Below are positions 11,115 to 19,950 of a stretch of 64,000 bases of DNA, one piece after another. The stretch is taken from contig CAJYPV010000022.1 of NCBI GenBank assembly GCA_913776825.1, positions 62,001-126,000 of the forward strand. The letters run 5' to 3'. Numbering within the stretch: position 1 is the first letter of the stretch; every line of letters starts with the position of its first letter. The stretch is from Burkholderiaceae bacterium (GTDB taxonomy: Bacteria > Pseudomonadota > Gammaproteobacteria > Burkholderiales > Burkholderiaceae_C). Under the pieces are notes generated by a model. That model was not told the DNA's origin. It saw only the letters and a program-made list of their open reading frames with translations, and ran no database searches. Both the position numbers and the translations under genes were made by a program.

Positions 11115-11612
11115 TTATCGCCGTGGTCCGCTGGCCGGGAGGTCGATCGGCCAGGCCAACGGCTCGCAACGAGAGCGCTCGAACTGCTGAATCACGTCCT
11201 GAGCGGGCACTCGTCGCAGCACGGAGCCGGAGAAGATCGACGCTTGCTGAGTCGGCGACAGATCGGCGGCTTGCTTCGCCTGCGCATAGCGAGCGGGATG
11301 CAGGCGATTGACGATGCACAGCAAGTAGAGACGCCCTTCGACCGACGCTGCCGGGAGAGCCGCCAACAGCTGTGCGGCGTTCCAATGCCGCGCCAGTTCT
11401 CTCGCCGCAGCTTCTTCGCTGGAGATCGCGCCGGGCGTGCCCACGAGGCCCCAGGTGTAGACATTGGCGTGGGCGAGGGCGGCAGGCAGGAGGGCGGAGT
11501 CGGGCGTGGCGGCCGACGTGATGGGCGCACTGACGAGCACCCACCCGGTCGCCACCACACCACAGGCCCTGGTGAATGCCTTGCGCGAGCGCCGCAGCGT
11601 CATCCCTCTCAT
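11115..11612 (-). CDS. Exported protein of unknown function
   Basis: I do not recognise a family. The ATG at 11610-11612 has GAGG six bases upstream and gives a 165-residue protein, MRGMTLRRSRKAFTRACGVV..., with a basic n-region, a hydrophobic stretch and a likely signal-peptidase site near TSAATPD. The mature part is mostly helical and Ala-rich (EEAAARELARHWNAAQLLAA, LYLLCIVNRLHPARYAQAKQ), with only two cysteines. The gene converges on the PaiB-like gene (24 bp apart). Periplasmic location is inferred. Confidence 0.6.
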   Translation of the reverse strand: MRGMTLRRSRKAFTRACGVVATGWVLVSAPITSAATPDSALLPAALAHANVYTWGLVGTPGAISSEEAAARELARHWNAAQLLAALPAASVEGRLYLLCIVNRLHPARYAQAKQAADLSPTQQASIFSGSVLRRVPAQDVIQQFERSRCEPLAWPIDLPASGPRR

Positions 11613-11836
11613 CGCGGACCTCAGTTTCTGAACCGGGGGTTGTCGCTTTCCAACTCCTTCCAAGTAATTGACTTGGTCTTCATGCTGATCTCTCCGTTGT
11701 CGTTCAGGACTCGCGTGAATGGCTCATCGCTGGATGCACTCTAGCCACTTGGCCTGTCGTGGAGTGGGCGGAGAGATCCCTAGCGGTTTGAAGTCAGTCG
11801 CCCTCGGAACTGCCGCCATCGGCCACACGACGGGCG

Positions 11837-11863
11837 AAAAAAAGCCCGCCAGATGGCGGGCTT
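11837..11863 (-). terminator. Rho-independent terminator downstream of ETF-QO gene
   Basis: On the minus strand the stem AAGCCCGCC / GGCGGGCTT (9 bp, loop ATCT) is followed by a run of seven T. It lies 18 bp beyond the stop of the minus-strand flavoprotein gene. Confidence 0.88.
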
Positions 11864-11880
11864 CATGCAGCGAATCTCGA

Positions 11881-13569
11881 TCACATCCCCGCGTAATTCG
11901 GGCCACCGCCGCCTTCGGGCGTGACCCACACGATGTTCTGCGTCGGATCCTTGATGTCGCAGGTCTTGCAATGCACGCAGTTCTGGGCGTTGATCTGCAG
12001 GCGTTCGGTGCCGCCGTCGTTCACGAACTCATAGACGCCGGCCGGGCAGTAGCGGCTTTCCGGGCCCGCGTATTTCGCCAGGTTGACCTGCACCGGCACG
12101 CGGTTGTCCTTGAGCGTCAGGTGCGCCGGCTGGTTCTCTTCGTGGTTGGTGTTGGACACGAAGACTGACGACAGACGATCGAAGGTCAGCTTGCCATCCG
12201 GCTTGGGATAGCTGATCTTGGGCATCTCCGCCGCCGGGCGCAGATAGACATGGTCCGGCTGATCGCGGTGGATGGTCCATGGCGGACGCTTCATGCCCAG
12301 CTTGGGCAGCAGCCATTGCTCGATGCCGGTCATCAGCGTGCCGACCGTGTTGCCCTTCTTGAACCAGGTCTTGAAGTTGCGCGATTGGTCCAGCTCCTCA
12401 CGCAGCCAGCTTTGCTCGAATGCCGCCGGATAGGCGCTCAGCTCGTCCAGCGAGCGTCCCGCCGCCAGCGCGTCCACGACGGCGTCGGCGCAGAGCATGC
12501 CGGTCTTGATCGCGGCATGGCTGCCCTTGATGCGCGCGGCGTTCAGATAACCGGCGTCGCAGCCCACCAGCGCGCCGCCCGGGAACACCGTCTTCGGCAG
12601 GCTCAGCAGGCCGCCCGCCGTGATGGCGCGGGCGCCATAGCCCAGCCGCTTGCCGCCTTCGATGTGCTTGCGGATGCTGGGATGGGTCTTCCAGCGCTGC
12701 ATTTCCTCGAAGGGCGAGAGCCACGGATTCTTGTAGTCCAGGCCGACCACGAAGCCCAGCGTGACCTTGTTGCCTTCCAGGTGGTAGAGGAAGCCGCCGC
12801 CGTAGGTGTCGCTGTCCATCGGCCAGCCGGCGGTGTGCACCACCAGGCCCGGTTGCGCCTTGTCCGCCGGCACTTCCCACAATTCCTTGATGCCGATGGC
12901 ATAGGTCTGGGGATCCTTGCCCGCATCGAGCTGGTACTTGGCGATCAGCTGCTTGCCGAGGTGGCCGCGCGAGCCCTCCGCGAAGATCGTGTACTTGCCA
13001 TGCAGCGCCATGCCGAGCTGGAAGCCCTCATGCGGCTCGCCATCCTTGCCCACGCCGACATTGCCGGTGGACACGCCCATCACGCGGCCCTGCTGGTCAT
13101 AGATCACTTCCGCCGCAGCGAAGCCGGGGAAGATCTCCACGCCCAGCGCTTCCGCCTGCTCGCCCAGCCACTTGGTGACCGCGCCCAGCGAGATCACATA
13201 GTTGCCATGGTTGTGGAAGCACTGCGGGATCAGCCATTGCGGCGTGTCCTGCGCGCCGGTCTCATTCAGGAACAGCACCTGATCGCCGCTGACCGGCTGA
13301 TTCAGCGGCGCGCCCAGCTCCTTCCAGTTCGGGAAGAGCTCGGTGATCGCCTTCGGATCCATCACCGCGCCGGAGAGGATGTGAGCGCCCGGCTCCGAGC
13401 CCTTCTCCAGCACCACGACCGAGATCTCCTGACTCTTTTCCGCGGCCAATTGCTTGATGCGGATCGCCGTGGCCAGGCCCGCCGGGCCGCCGCCGACCAC
13501 GACCACGTCGTAATCCATGCTCTCGCGCGGACCGTACTGGGCAACAAGTTCTTCGGAGGTCATGGTCAT
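11881..13569 (-). CDS. Electron transfer flavoprotein-ubiquinone oxidoreductase
   Basis: ETF-QO passes electrons from ETF (fed by acyl-CoA dehydrogenases) into the membrane quinone pool. The 562-residue protein has the FAD-binding GGGPAGLATAIR near residue 26, the HLEGNKVTLGFVVGLDY and FPGGALVGCDAGYLN segments of the family, and the C-terminal 4Fe-4S ligands in CPAGVYEF and NCVHCKTCDIKDP. Two ATG codons two residues apart (13569 and 13563) could both start it. A terminator follows. No etfAB genes are in this window. Confidence 0.95.
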   Translation of the reverse strand: MTMTSEELVAQYGPRESMDYDVVVVGGGPAGLATAIRIKQLAAEKSQEISVVVLEKGSEPGAHILSGAVMDPKAITELFPNWKELGAPLNQPVSGDQVLFLNETGAQDTPQWLIPQCFHNHGNYVISLGAVTKWLGEQAEALGVEIFPGFAAAEVIYDQQGRVMGVSTGNVGVGKDGEPHEGFQLGMALHGKYTIFAEGSRGHLGKQLIAKYQLDAGKDPQTYAIGIKELWEVPADKAQPGLVVHTAGWPMDSDTYGGGFLYHLEGNKVTLGFVVGLDYKNPWLSPFEEMQRWKTHPSIRKHIEGGKRLGYGARAITAGGLLSLPKTVFPGGALVGCDAGYLNAARIKGSHAAIKTGMLCADAVVDALAAGRSLDELSAYPAAFEQSWLREELDQSRNFKTWFKKGNTVGTLMTGIEQWLLPKLGMKRPPWTIHRDQPDHVYLRPAAEMPKISYPKPDGKLTFDRLSSVFVSNTNHEENQPAHLTLKDNRVPVQVNLAKYAGPESRYCPAGVYEFVNDGGTERLQINAQNCVHCKTCDIKDPTQNIVWVTPEGGGGPNYAGM

Positions 13570-13758
13570 CCTTGTTTGTTCTCGTCAAGACACCCGGCGC
13601 GGACAGCGGCGGTGCGGTTTGCGGCGCATTCTAGCTGCGTGAAATCGAAAAAAGAACGATCGTGCTTTTTGTGCCGCGCCGCAGCCATCACCCGCTCGGC
13701 AGATGCCGTGCCCAGCAGCGCGCCGTAGCATGCGGCGATCCAATCAGAGGAGTTGTCG

Positions 13759-14160
13759 ATGAGCATCCAGATCCAGCGTGACAAGACCGGCCCGATGCGC
13801 CAGACCTTGCGCATCCGCCAGCATCAACTGACCGCGGACCAGTCGGTGGCGGGCGGTGGTGAGGATGCCGGCCCGGATCCGCATGATCTCTACGACGCCG
13901 CGCTCGGCGCCTGCAAGGCGCTGACGGTGCTCTGGTATGCCCAGCGCAAGGGTCTACCGGTGGAGGACGTGAAGGTGGATGTCGAGCGCGACAACAGCCA
14001 GGAGCAGCAGGGCGTCTACAAGCTGCGCGCCACGGTGCGGCTGGAAGGCCCGCTGAGCGAGGACGACCGCCAGCGCTTGCTGCAGGTCGCCGCGAAATGC
14101 CCGGTGCACAAGCTGATGGCGCAGGTCACCACCGAGATCGAGACGGTGCTGGCGGACTGA
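13759..14160 (+). CDS. OsmC/Ohr family protein
   Basis: OsmC-like proteins reduce organic hydroperoxides with a cysteine pair. The 133-residue protein has Cys in the LGACKALTVLWYAQRKG helix and the second conserved Cys in AAKCPVHKLM, the standard two-cysteine arrangement, and the short length of the YhfA/OsmC branch. ATG 13759 is preceded by AGAGGAG. The gene is divergent from the ETF-QO gene, with a 189-bp shared upstream region. Confidence 0.88.
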   Translation: MSIQIQRDKTGPMRQTLRIRQHQLTADQSVAGGGEDAGPDPHDLYDAALGACKALTVLWYAQRKGLPVEDVKVDVERDNSQEQQGVYKLRATVRLEGPLSEDDRQRLLQVAAKCPVHKLMAQVTTEIETVLAD

Positions 14161-14165
14161 GCGCA

Positions 14166-14188
14166 CGCGGCGCGTCATCCGCGCCGCG
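14166..14188 (+). terminator. GC-rich hairpin after the OsmC-like gene
   Basis: CGCGGCGCG (14166-14174) and CGCGCCGCG (14180-14188) form a 9-bp perfect stem with loop TCATC just after the stop. No T run follows, so it may only stabilise the 3' end. Confidence 0.4.
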
Positions 14189-14356
14189 CGTTCGACCGAG
14201 TACCGAGCCGGCAGGCGTCGCCGCGTTCAGTCATGGCGACGGCCCGAATTCCGGGAACAGTTTCCTCGTGGCGTGACGGCTGCGCCGTCCTGCATGCGTG
14301 CTATCGTCCCTGGCACTGTTTCTGGGTCAGACGGGAAGTTTTCGAGAGACCTTGCC

Positions 14357-15139
14357 ATGAGCTACAGCATTGATCTGGAGGGCCGTGTGGCCCTCGTCAC
14401 CGGCGCGTCCAGTGGATTGGGCGCGCAGTTTGCAAAAACCCTGGCCAAGGCCGGCGCCTGCGTGGTGCTGGCGGCCCGGCGAGTCGAGCGCCTGAAGGCG
14501 CTGCGCGCCGAGATCGAGGCGGAGGGCGGTGACGCCCATGTCGTCGCGATGGACGTGACCGACATCGACAGCATCAAGGCCGCCGTCGCGCGCGCCGAGA
14601 CCGAGGTCGGCACGCTGGACATCCTCATCAACAACTCCGGCGTCAGCACCACCCAGCGGCTGGTGGATGTCACGCCCGAGGACTTCGATTTCGTGATGGA
14701 CACCAATGTGCGCGGCGCCTTCTTCGTCGCGCAGGAAGTCGGCAAGCGCATGGTCGCGCGGGCGCGCGGCGCGGCGCCGGGCACCTACACCGGCGGTCGC
14801 ATCGTCAATGTGGCCTCGATGGCCGGACTGCGGGTGCTGTCGCAGATCGGCGTGTATGCGATGAGCAAGGCGGCGGTCATCCACATGACCCGCGCGATGG
14901 CGCTGGAATGGGGCAAGTTCGACATCAACGTCAACGCCATCTGCCCCGGCTACATCGACACCGAAATCAACCACCATCACTGGCAGACCGAACAGGGTCG
15001 CAAGCTGGTCGAGCTGCTGCCGCGCAAGCGGGTCGGCCTGCCGCAGGACCTGGACACCACGCTGCTGATGTTGTGCGCCAAGGAAAGCCGTTTCATCAAC
15101 GGCGCGGTCATCCAGGCCGATGACGGTTTTGGCGTCTGA
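14357..15139 (+). CDS. Short-chain dehydrogenase/reductase
   Basis: Classical SDR of 260 residues, NAD(P)-dependent. The cofactor motif TGASSGLG follows the first strand (about 15-22); NNSG replaces the usual NNAG; the catalytic residues are Ser in NVASMAG and Tyr/Lys in YAMSK. ARRVERL after strand 2 suggests NADP preference. The substrate is not evident. The ATG at 14357 starts MSYSIDLEGRVALVTG; yceH begins 12 bp after the stop, so the two are probably co-transcribed. Confidence 0.9.
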   Translation: MSYSIDLEGRVALVTGASSGLGAQFAKTLAKAGACVVLAARRVERLKALRAEIEAEGGDAHVVAMDVTDIDSIKAAVARAETEVGTLDILINNSGVSTTQRLVDVTPEDFDFVMDTNVRGAFFVAQEVGKRMVARARGAAPGTYTGGRIVNVASMAGLRVLSQIGVYAMSKAAVIHMTRAMALEWGKFDINVNAICPGYIDTEINHHHWQTEQGRKLVELLPRKRVGLPQDLDTTLLMLCAKESRFINGAVIQADDGFGV

Positions 15140-15151
15140 GCTGAGGAATCC

Positions 15152-15814
15152 ATGGCCTTGCGTGAACTGAGCGCGCTGGAAGCGCGCGTGCTGGCGGTGC
15201 TGGTGGAAAAGGAATCCACCGTGCCGGACAGCTATCCAATGTCCCTGAACAGCCTGACCCTGGGCGTGAACCAGAAGACCGCCCGCGATCCGGTGATGAG
15301 TGCGAGCGAATCCGAAGTCGCTGCGGTGCTGGATGAGCTCAAGTCGATGAGCCTGGTGCAGAGCGTGAGCGGCAGCCGGGTGGTGCGTTTCGAGCACAAC
15401 ATGAAGCGGGTGCTGGGCGTGCCCGGCCAGGCCGAGGCGCTGCTCACCGTGCTGATCTTGCGCGGCCCGCAGACCGCCGCGGAACTGCGGCTCAACACCG
15501 AGCGGCTGCATCGTTTCGCCGATGTGTCGTCGGTGGAAGGCTTCCTCGATGAGCTCGCCGCCCGCGAGCCCCCGATGGCGCGCAAGCTGCCGCGAGCGCC
15601 GGGCGCGCGCGAGCAGCGCTGGGCCCATCTGCTCAGCGGGGAGCCGCCCGTCACGGTCACCGCGGGCCACAGTGCCGGCGCGGTCACCGGCGCCGCATCC
15701 ACCCCCGCTCGCGACGACGAGATCGCCGCGCTGCGCGGCGAACTCGACGCGCTCAAGGCGACGGTGGCGCGCATCCAGTCTGCGCTGGGCATGGACACGT
15801 CGGAGCCGTCATGA
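15152..15814 (+). CDS. yceH: YceH/DUF480 family protein
   Basis: UPF0502 (YceH) family, a tandem winged-helix fold of unknown function. The 220-residue protein starts ALRELSALEARVLAVLVEKE and contains the hallmark TVPDSYPMSLNSL and GVNQKTARDPVM segments, then a second domain with GPQTAAELRLNTERLHRF. The C-terminal coiled-coil piece DDEIAALRGELDALKATVARI is typical. Its stop overlaps the next ATG by 4 bp (15811-15814). Confidence 0.93.
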   Translation: MALRELSALEARVLAVLVEKESTVPDSYPMSLNSLTLGVNQKTARDPVMSASESEVAAVLDELKSMSLVQSVSGSRVVRFEHNMKRVLGVPGQAEALLTVLILRGPQTAAELRLNTERLHRFADVSSVEGFLDELAAREPPMARKLPRAPGAREQRWAHLLSGEPPVTVTAGHSAGAVTGAASTPARDDEIAALRGELDALKATVARIQSALGMDTSEPS

Positions 15815-16062
15815 AGGACGACACCAATCGCCAATTGGCAGGCCTGGCATTTGCCCTGGTCATGACCGTGATCGTGCTGCTGTTGATCAGCGTCGGCTTT
15901 GGCGGCCTGATGGACAGCTTGCAGTCGGTCACCCGCCCGGGCGGTGGCACCAGCCGCTGGGTGGTGATGGGCGGGGCGGTGGCGGTGTTTGCCGCCTTGC
16001 TCTTCTACCGCCTGCGCCGCGGTCGACGAGCACGCCTCACAGCCCGTCGATCAGGGTCCTGA
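15811..16062 (+). CDS. Small two-helix membrane protein
   Basis: An 83-residue protein, MKDDTNRQLAGLAFALVMTV..., with two predicted membrane segments (about 9-35 and 49-66) and a basic tail (RLRRGRRARLTARR). Its ATG overlaps the yceH stop (ATGA), which supports its being a real, co-translated gene. I do not recognise a family. Confidence 0.65.
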   Translation: MKDDTNRQLAGLAFALVMTVIVLLLISVGFGGLMDSLQSVTRPGGGTSRWVVMGGAVAVFAALLFYRLRRGRRARLTARRSGS

Positions 16063-16249
16063 AGCCGATGACGTCGGCGCTGCGCCGGGCTGACACGCCC
16101 GCGCGCCGGCTGGTCGTCATGCGGGCGAAGCCTCGTTCGGGTTCCGTCATCGACGGCATGCCCTGAGTGCGGGGTCGATCGCGCGTCAGGCCCCCTGATT
16201 CGGGTGATGCCCGCTTTCTCGATGGCGCCTGACGGAGCAAGATCGCCTC

Positions 16250-17677
16250 ATGCACAAGTTCAACGCACTGTTGCGCGCCCAGGTGGCGCTTCTGGCGGCG
16301 CTGGGACTCCAGGGCGCGCATGCGCAGACGGCCATCGTCATCGGCGGCGCGCTGCGCTATGACAACGAGGTCGTCTGGCAGCGCATCGTGGACGAAGCCG
16401 GCGGCGCGCAGAAGGCGCGTTTCGCGGTGCTGGCCACCGCCTCGGCCAGCCCGGAGCGCTCGGCGGAACTGATCGTGCAAGCCTTGCAGCGCCACGGCGC
16501 GCATGCGGAACACATTCCGGTCGCGCCCCGGCTCGAAGGTTCGGACGTCAAGAAGAACCTCGCCGATCCCGACCTGATCGACAAGGTGCGCGCCTCCAAT
16601 GCGGTGTTCTTCTCCGGCGGCGCGCAGGGCCTGATCGTCGACACCTTCCAGCCGGATGGCCGCGCCACGCCGATGCTGGAAGCGATCTGGGATGTCTACC
16701 GCGACGGCGGCGTCGTGGCGGGGACCAGCGCGGGCGCGGCGATCATGAGCCGCACCATGTTCCGCGATGCGCTGGATGTGATGCAGGTGATGCGCGGCCA
16801 GATGCGCGAGGGTCAGGAGATCGACCAGGGCCTGGGCTTCGTCGGCGACCGACTCTTCGTGGACCAGCATTTCCTCAAGCGCGGCCGCATCGGCCGGATG
16901 CTGCCGCTGATGCTGGCCAAGGGTTATCGACTCGGTCTCGGCGTGGAAGAGAACAGCGCCGCGGTGGTGCAGGGTCAGCAGATCGAAATCATCGGCGGTC
17001 GTGGTGCGTTGCTGGTGGATCTGCGCGACGCCCGCACCGATCCCGGCCTGCCCGGCTTCAATGTGCAGGGCGCGCGGCTCAGTTATCTGGACCATGGCGA
17101 TCGCCACAACCTCCAGTCCGGCGTCACCACGCCGAATCGTCGCAAGACGCCGGTGCCGGATCCGGTGCTGCCGCGCTCGGCCGGTCAGTCCGCGCCGTCC
17201 TGGGCCCATGGACCGGTGGACACCTTCCAGCCGGACATCCTCGGCGACAACCGCATCGTCCAGGCGATGAGCGAGCTGATCACCTCGCCGGCCGGCGAAG
17301 TCCGCGCGATGGCGTCGCGCGTGCGGCCCGGCGCGACCGAGCCGAAGGACCGGATGGGGTTCGTCTTCCGGCTGTATCGAGGCGAGGGCACTCGAGGCTG
17401 GTTCAACACCGACGGCCCGGCGGATGACCTCACGCTGTTGAATGTGCGGCTGGATGTGCGGCCGGTGCCGTTGCCGCCGCCGCCCGCGCTGACCGAGCCG
17501 AGCCGCAGCGGCGCGACCTCCACCAGCCGCGCCGATCGCCTCGGCACCAGCGCGATGATGGCGCTGGGCACCGTGCCGCCGAGCGCGGGCGCTGAAGGGC
17601 CGGCGGGCGAGACGCTGCCGCTTGGCGGCGCGGCAGGGACGGGCGGCGCGCCAGGCTCGGCCGGCGGCGATCGCTGA
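16250..17677 (+). CDS. Secreted cyanophycinase-like peptidase (S51 family)
   Basis: Cyanophycinases hydrolyse multi-L-arginyl-poly-L-aspartate to beta-Asp-Arg dipeptides. The 475-residue protein has a signal peptide (cleavage after AHA, residue 25), the FFSGGAQG loop near 120 and the serine nucleophile Ser160 in GTSAGAAIMS, followed by the VDQHFLKRGRIGR segment of the family. The C-terminal 180 residues exceed the classic cytosolic enzyme and end in a Pro/Gly/Ala-rich tail. No cyanophycin synthetase lies in the window, so a scavenging extracytoplasmic role (as for extracellular CphE) is inferred; other peptide substrates remain possible. Confidence 0.85.
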   Translation: MHKFNALLRAQVALLAALGLQGAHAQTAIVIGGALRYDNEVVWQRIVDEAGGAQKARFAVLATASASPERSAELIVQALQRHGAHAEHIPVAPRLEGSDVKKNLADPDLIDKVRASNAVFFSGGAQGLIVDTFQPDGRATPMLEAIWDVYRDGGVVAGTSAGAAIMSRTMFRDALDVMQVMRGQMREGQEIDQGLGFVGDRLFVDQHFLKRGRIGRMLPLMLAKGYRLGLGVEENSAAVVQGQQIEIIGGRGALLVDLRDARTDPGLPGFNVQGARLSYLDHGDRHNLQSGVTTPNRRKTPVPDPVLPRSAGQSAPSWAHGPVDTFQPDILGDNRIVQAMSELITSPAGEVRAMASRVRPGATEPKDRMGFVFRLYRGEGTRGWFNTDGPADDLTLLNVRLDVRPVPLPPPPALTEPSRSGATSTSRADRLGTSAMMALGTVPPSAGAEGPAGETLPLGGAAGTGGAPGSAGGDR

Positions 17678-17807
17678 TCTGTCGCTGCGCTGAGATCGCC
17701 GGAGCGGGAAGAGGGCGTCTGCCTCAATCCACCGGCGAATCCTCGAATCCTCGATTCCTTCAGTCGACCAACTGAGCGGGCTCAACCCACGGCGTCAACG
17801 TTCGACT

Positions 17808-19841
17808 TCAACGCGCAGGCGCTTCGTCCAGCGCTTGCTCGATGAAATGCCGCGGCACCTTCGGCTTGGGCACGCGCACGGTGAACCAGCGGCGCACATC
17901 CTGCTCCAGGCCGATGCCATGCATGAAGTTGTAGAGCGCCTTCTTCAGCGCTTCGCCCATGGCGTCGTGGTCGGTGCCGGTGGGGTCGATGAAGCCCACA
18001 TCATTCTTGGCGAAGGGTGAGGGCGGCAGCGGCACCAGCTTCACGCCGAAGGCTTCCGGATCCTTGCCGACCGGCGAGTGCACCGTGCAGGCAAAGCGGT
18101 GGAAGAAGCCGCTCTGGATGCAGCCGTTCTCGAACAACTGACGCACGTACTCGAGCGCATCGACGGTGTCCTGCACCGTCTGCGTCGGGAAGCCGTACAT
18201 CAGGTAGGCATGCACCAGGATGCCGGCATCGGTGAAGGCGCGCGTCACCCGCGCCACCTGCTGCACCGACACGCCCTTCTGCATCAAGGTCAGCAGCCGG
18301 TCCGACGCCACTTCCAGCCCGCCGCTGATGGCGATGCAGCCGCTGTCGGCCAGCAACTGGCAGAGCTCGGGCGTGAAGGTCTTCTCGAAGCGCACATTGC
18401 CCCACCAGCTGATGGACACGCCGCGTGCGATCAGCTCATGGGCCAGCGCCTTGAGCACCTTGGGCGGCGCGGCTTCGTCGACGAAGTGAAAGCCGGTCTG
18501 GCCGGTCTCCGCGACGATCGCCTCGATGCGGTCCACCAGTGTCTTCGCCGACGCCGCTTCATACCGCGAGATGTAATCCAGCGTGATGTCGCAGAAGCTG
18601 CACTTCTTCCAATAGCAGCCATGCGCGATGGTGAGCTTGTTCCAGCGCCCGTCGCTCCACAGCCGGTTCATCGGATTGAGCATGTCCAGCAGCGACAGAT
18701 AGTCGCGCAGCGGCAGGCCGTCCCAGGTCGGCGTGCCGACGTCCTCGAAGGGCACATCCGGCTCGACGAAGTTGATGTAGCGCACCTGACCGGGAACGGC
18801 GACGGGCGCGGCGTCGGCAGCGCTCTCCGCGCCAGCGTCGGCGGCATTGGCCGCGCCGGCCGCGCGCTCGGGCAGAGGGATCGGCTCGGCGCCAACCGCC
18901 GCGTCGCGCACGAAGCAGCGCACCAGGCGCTGTCGGCTGCGTCGGCCGCTGAGGTGCTCCAGCAGCGCGAGCAGCGGACGCTCGCCGGCGTCCAGCGTCA
19001 CGAAGTCGACATAGTCGAACAGGCGCGGCTCGGTCAGGTCGCGCAGCTCGGTGTTGACGAAGCCGCCGCCCAGCACGATGTGCACGCCGGGCCGGTGGCG
19101 CTTGATCGTCTGTCCGATGCGCAGCGCCGCATAGACCGCGCCAGGGAAGGGCACCGACAGCAACACCACCTCCGGTTGTTCCGCATCCAGCGCTTCGAGC
19201 GTCAGCGTCTCCAGCAGCTCGTCGACCAGATTGGTCGGCGCCTGCAGCGCGTCATGCAGCGGATCGAAGGTGGGCTGACTGGTCGCCAGCTGCTCGGCAT
19301 AGCGGACGAACTCGAAGCGCGGATCGACCGATTCGCGCAGCACATCGGCCAGGTCATTCAGATAGAGCGTCGCCAGATGCCGGGCGCGGTCCTGCAGGCC
19401 CAGCGCGCCGAAGGCCCAGGCGAGCGGGTCTTCGCCTTCCTCCGCGACATAGACCTCCAGCGACTCGAAGCGCTTGCCCTCGGGCAGGAAGCTGCGCGAG
19501 TTGATGCGATGCGCCAGCGTCGGATCACGGCCCTGCAGGAAGGCGATGGTCGGCGCGATGGTCGCGAGGTAGCGGTCGAAGGATTCATCGAACAGCCGCG
19601 AGGACAGGCCCCGGTCCGGCAGCGCGATCGCCTGCACCGCGGCGCGGATGCGCTGCAATCCGTCGCGCGAGAACAGCCGCAGCACCAGGCCCAGCGCCAG
19701 GTCGCGCTGGGCGGCGGGCAGGCCGCGCGAGCGCAGGAAGCCCGTCAGGTACGCGGTGGACGGGTAGGGGGTGTTGAGCTGCGTCATCGGCGGGATGAGC
19801 GACAGCACACGCAACGGAGCTTCGGACGGGCGGGCGGACAT
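17808..19841 (-). CDS. B12-binding-type radical SAM protein
   Basis: The 677-residue protein has an N-terminal cobalamin-binding-like Rossmann region (VLLSVPFPGAVYAALRIGQT, HIVLGGGFVN) and a radical SAM barrel whose cluster motif reads CYWKKCSFC (18591-18617), a CX4CX2C spacing rather than CX3CX2C. Later segments SGGLEVASDRLLTLM and YLMYGFPTQT match radical SAM/B12 proteins. An Ala-rich insert (about 326-345) separates the domains. I use ATG 19841 because the upstream ATG at 19868 lies in the hup terminator. The substrate is unknown. Confidence 0.85.
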   Translation of the reverse strand: MSARPSEAPLRVLSLIPPMTQLNTPYPSTAYLTGFLRSRGLPAAQRDLALGLVLRLFSRDGLQRIRAAVQAIALPDRGLSSRLFDESFDRYLATIAPTIAFLQGRDPTLAHRINSRSFLPEGKRFESLEVYVAEEGEDPLAWAFGALGLQDRARHLATLYLNDLADVLRESVDPRFEFVRYAEQLATSQPTFDPLHDALQAPTNLVDELLETLTLEALDAEQPEVVLLSVPFPGAVYAALRIGQTIKRHRPGVHIVLGGGFVNTELRDLTEPRLFDYVDFVTLDAGERPLLALLEHLSGRRSRQRLVRCFVRDAAVGAEPIPLPERAAGAANAADAGAESAADAAPVAVPGQVRYINFVEPDVPFEDVGTPTWDGLPLRDYLSLLDMLNPMNRLWSDGRWNKLTIAHGCYWKKCSFCDITLDYISRYEAASAKTLVDRIEAIVAETGQTGFHFVDEAAPPKVLKALAHELIARGVSISWWGNVRFEKTFTPELCQLLADSGCIAISGGLEVASDRLLTLMQKGVSVQQVARVTRAFTDAGILVHAYLMYGFPTQTVQDTVDALEYVRQLFENGCIQSGFFHRFACTVHSPVGKDPEAFGVKLVPLPPSPFAKNDVGFIDPTGTDHDAMGEALKKALYNFMHGIGLEQDVRRWFTVRVPKPKVPRHFIEQALDEAPAR

Positions 19842-19858
19842 GCAGCAACTGTAGGAGC

Positions 19859-19892
19859 AAAAAAACAAACCCGGCGCGGGCCGGGTTTGTTT
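19859..19892 (-). terminator. Rho-independent terminator of the HU gene
   Basis: AAACAAACCCGG / CCGGGTTTGTTT form a 12-bp stem around CGCGGG; on the minus strand it ends in a run of T. It lies 58 bp past the HU stop and directly upstream of the radical SAM start, so the two minus-strand genes are separated. Confidence 0.85.
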
Positions 19893-19950
19893 GGGATCGA
19901 GCCGCCAGCCGCCGCAAGGCGGATGGCGCTGATCGACAGCCAGAAGTGGA

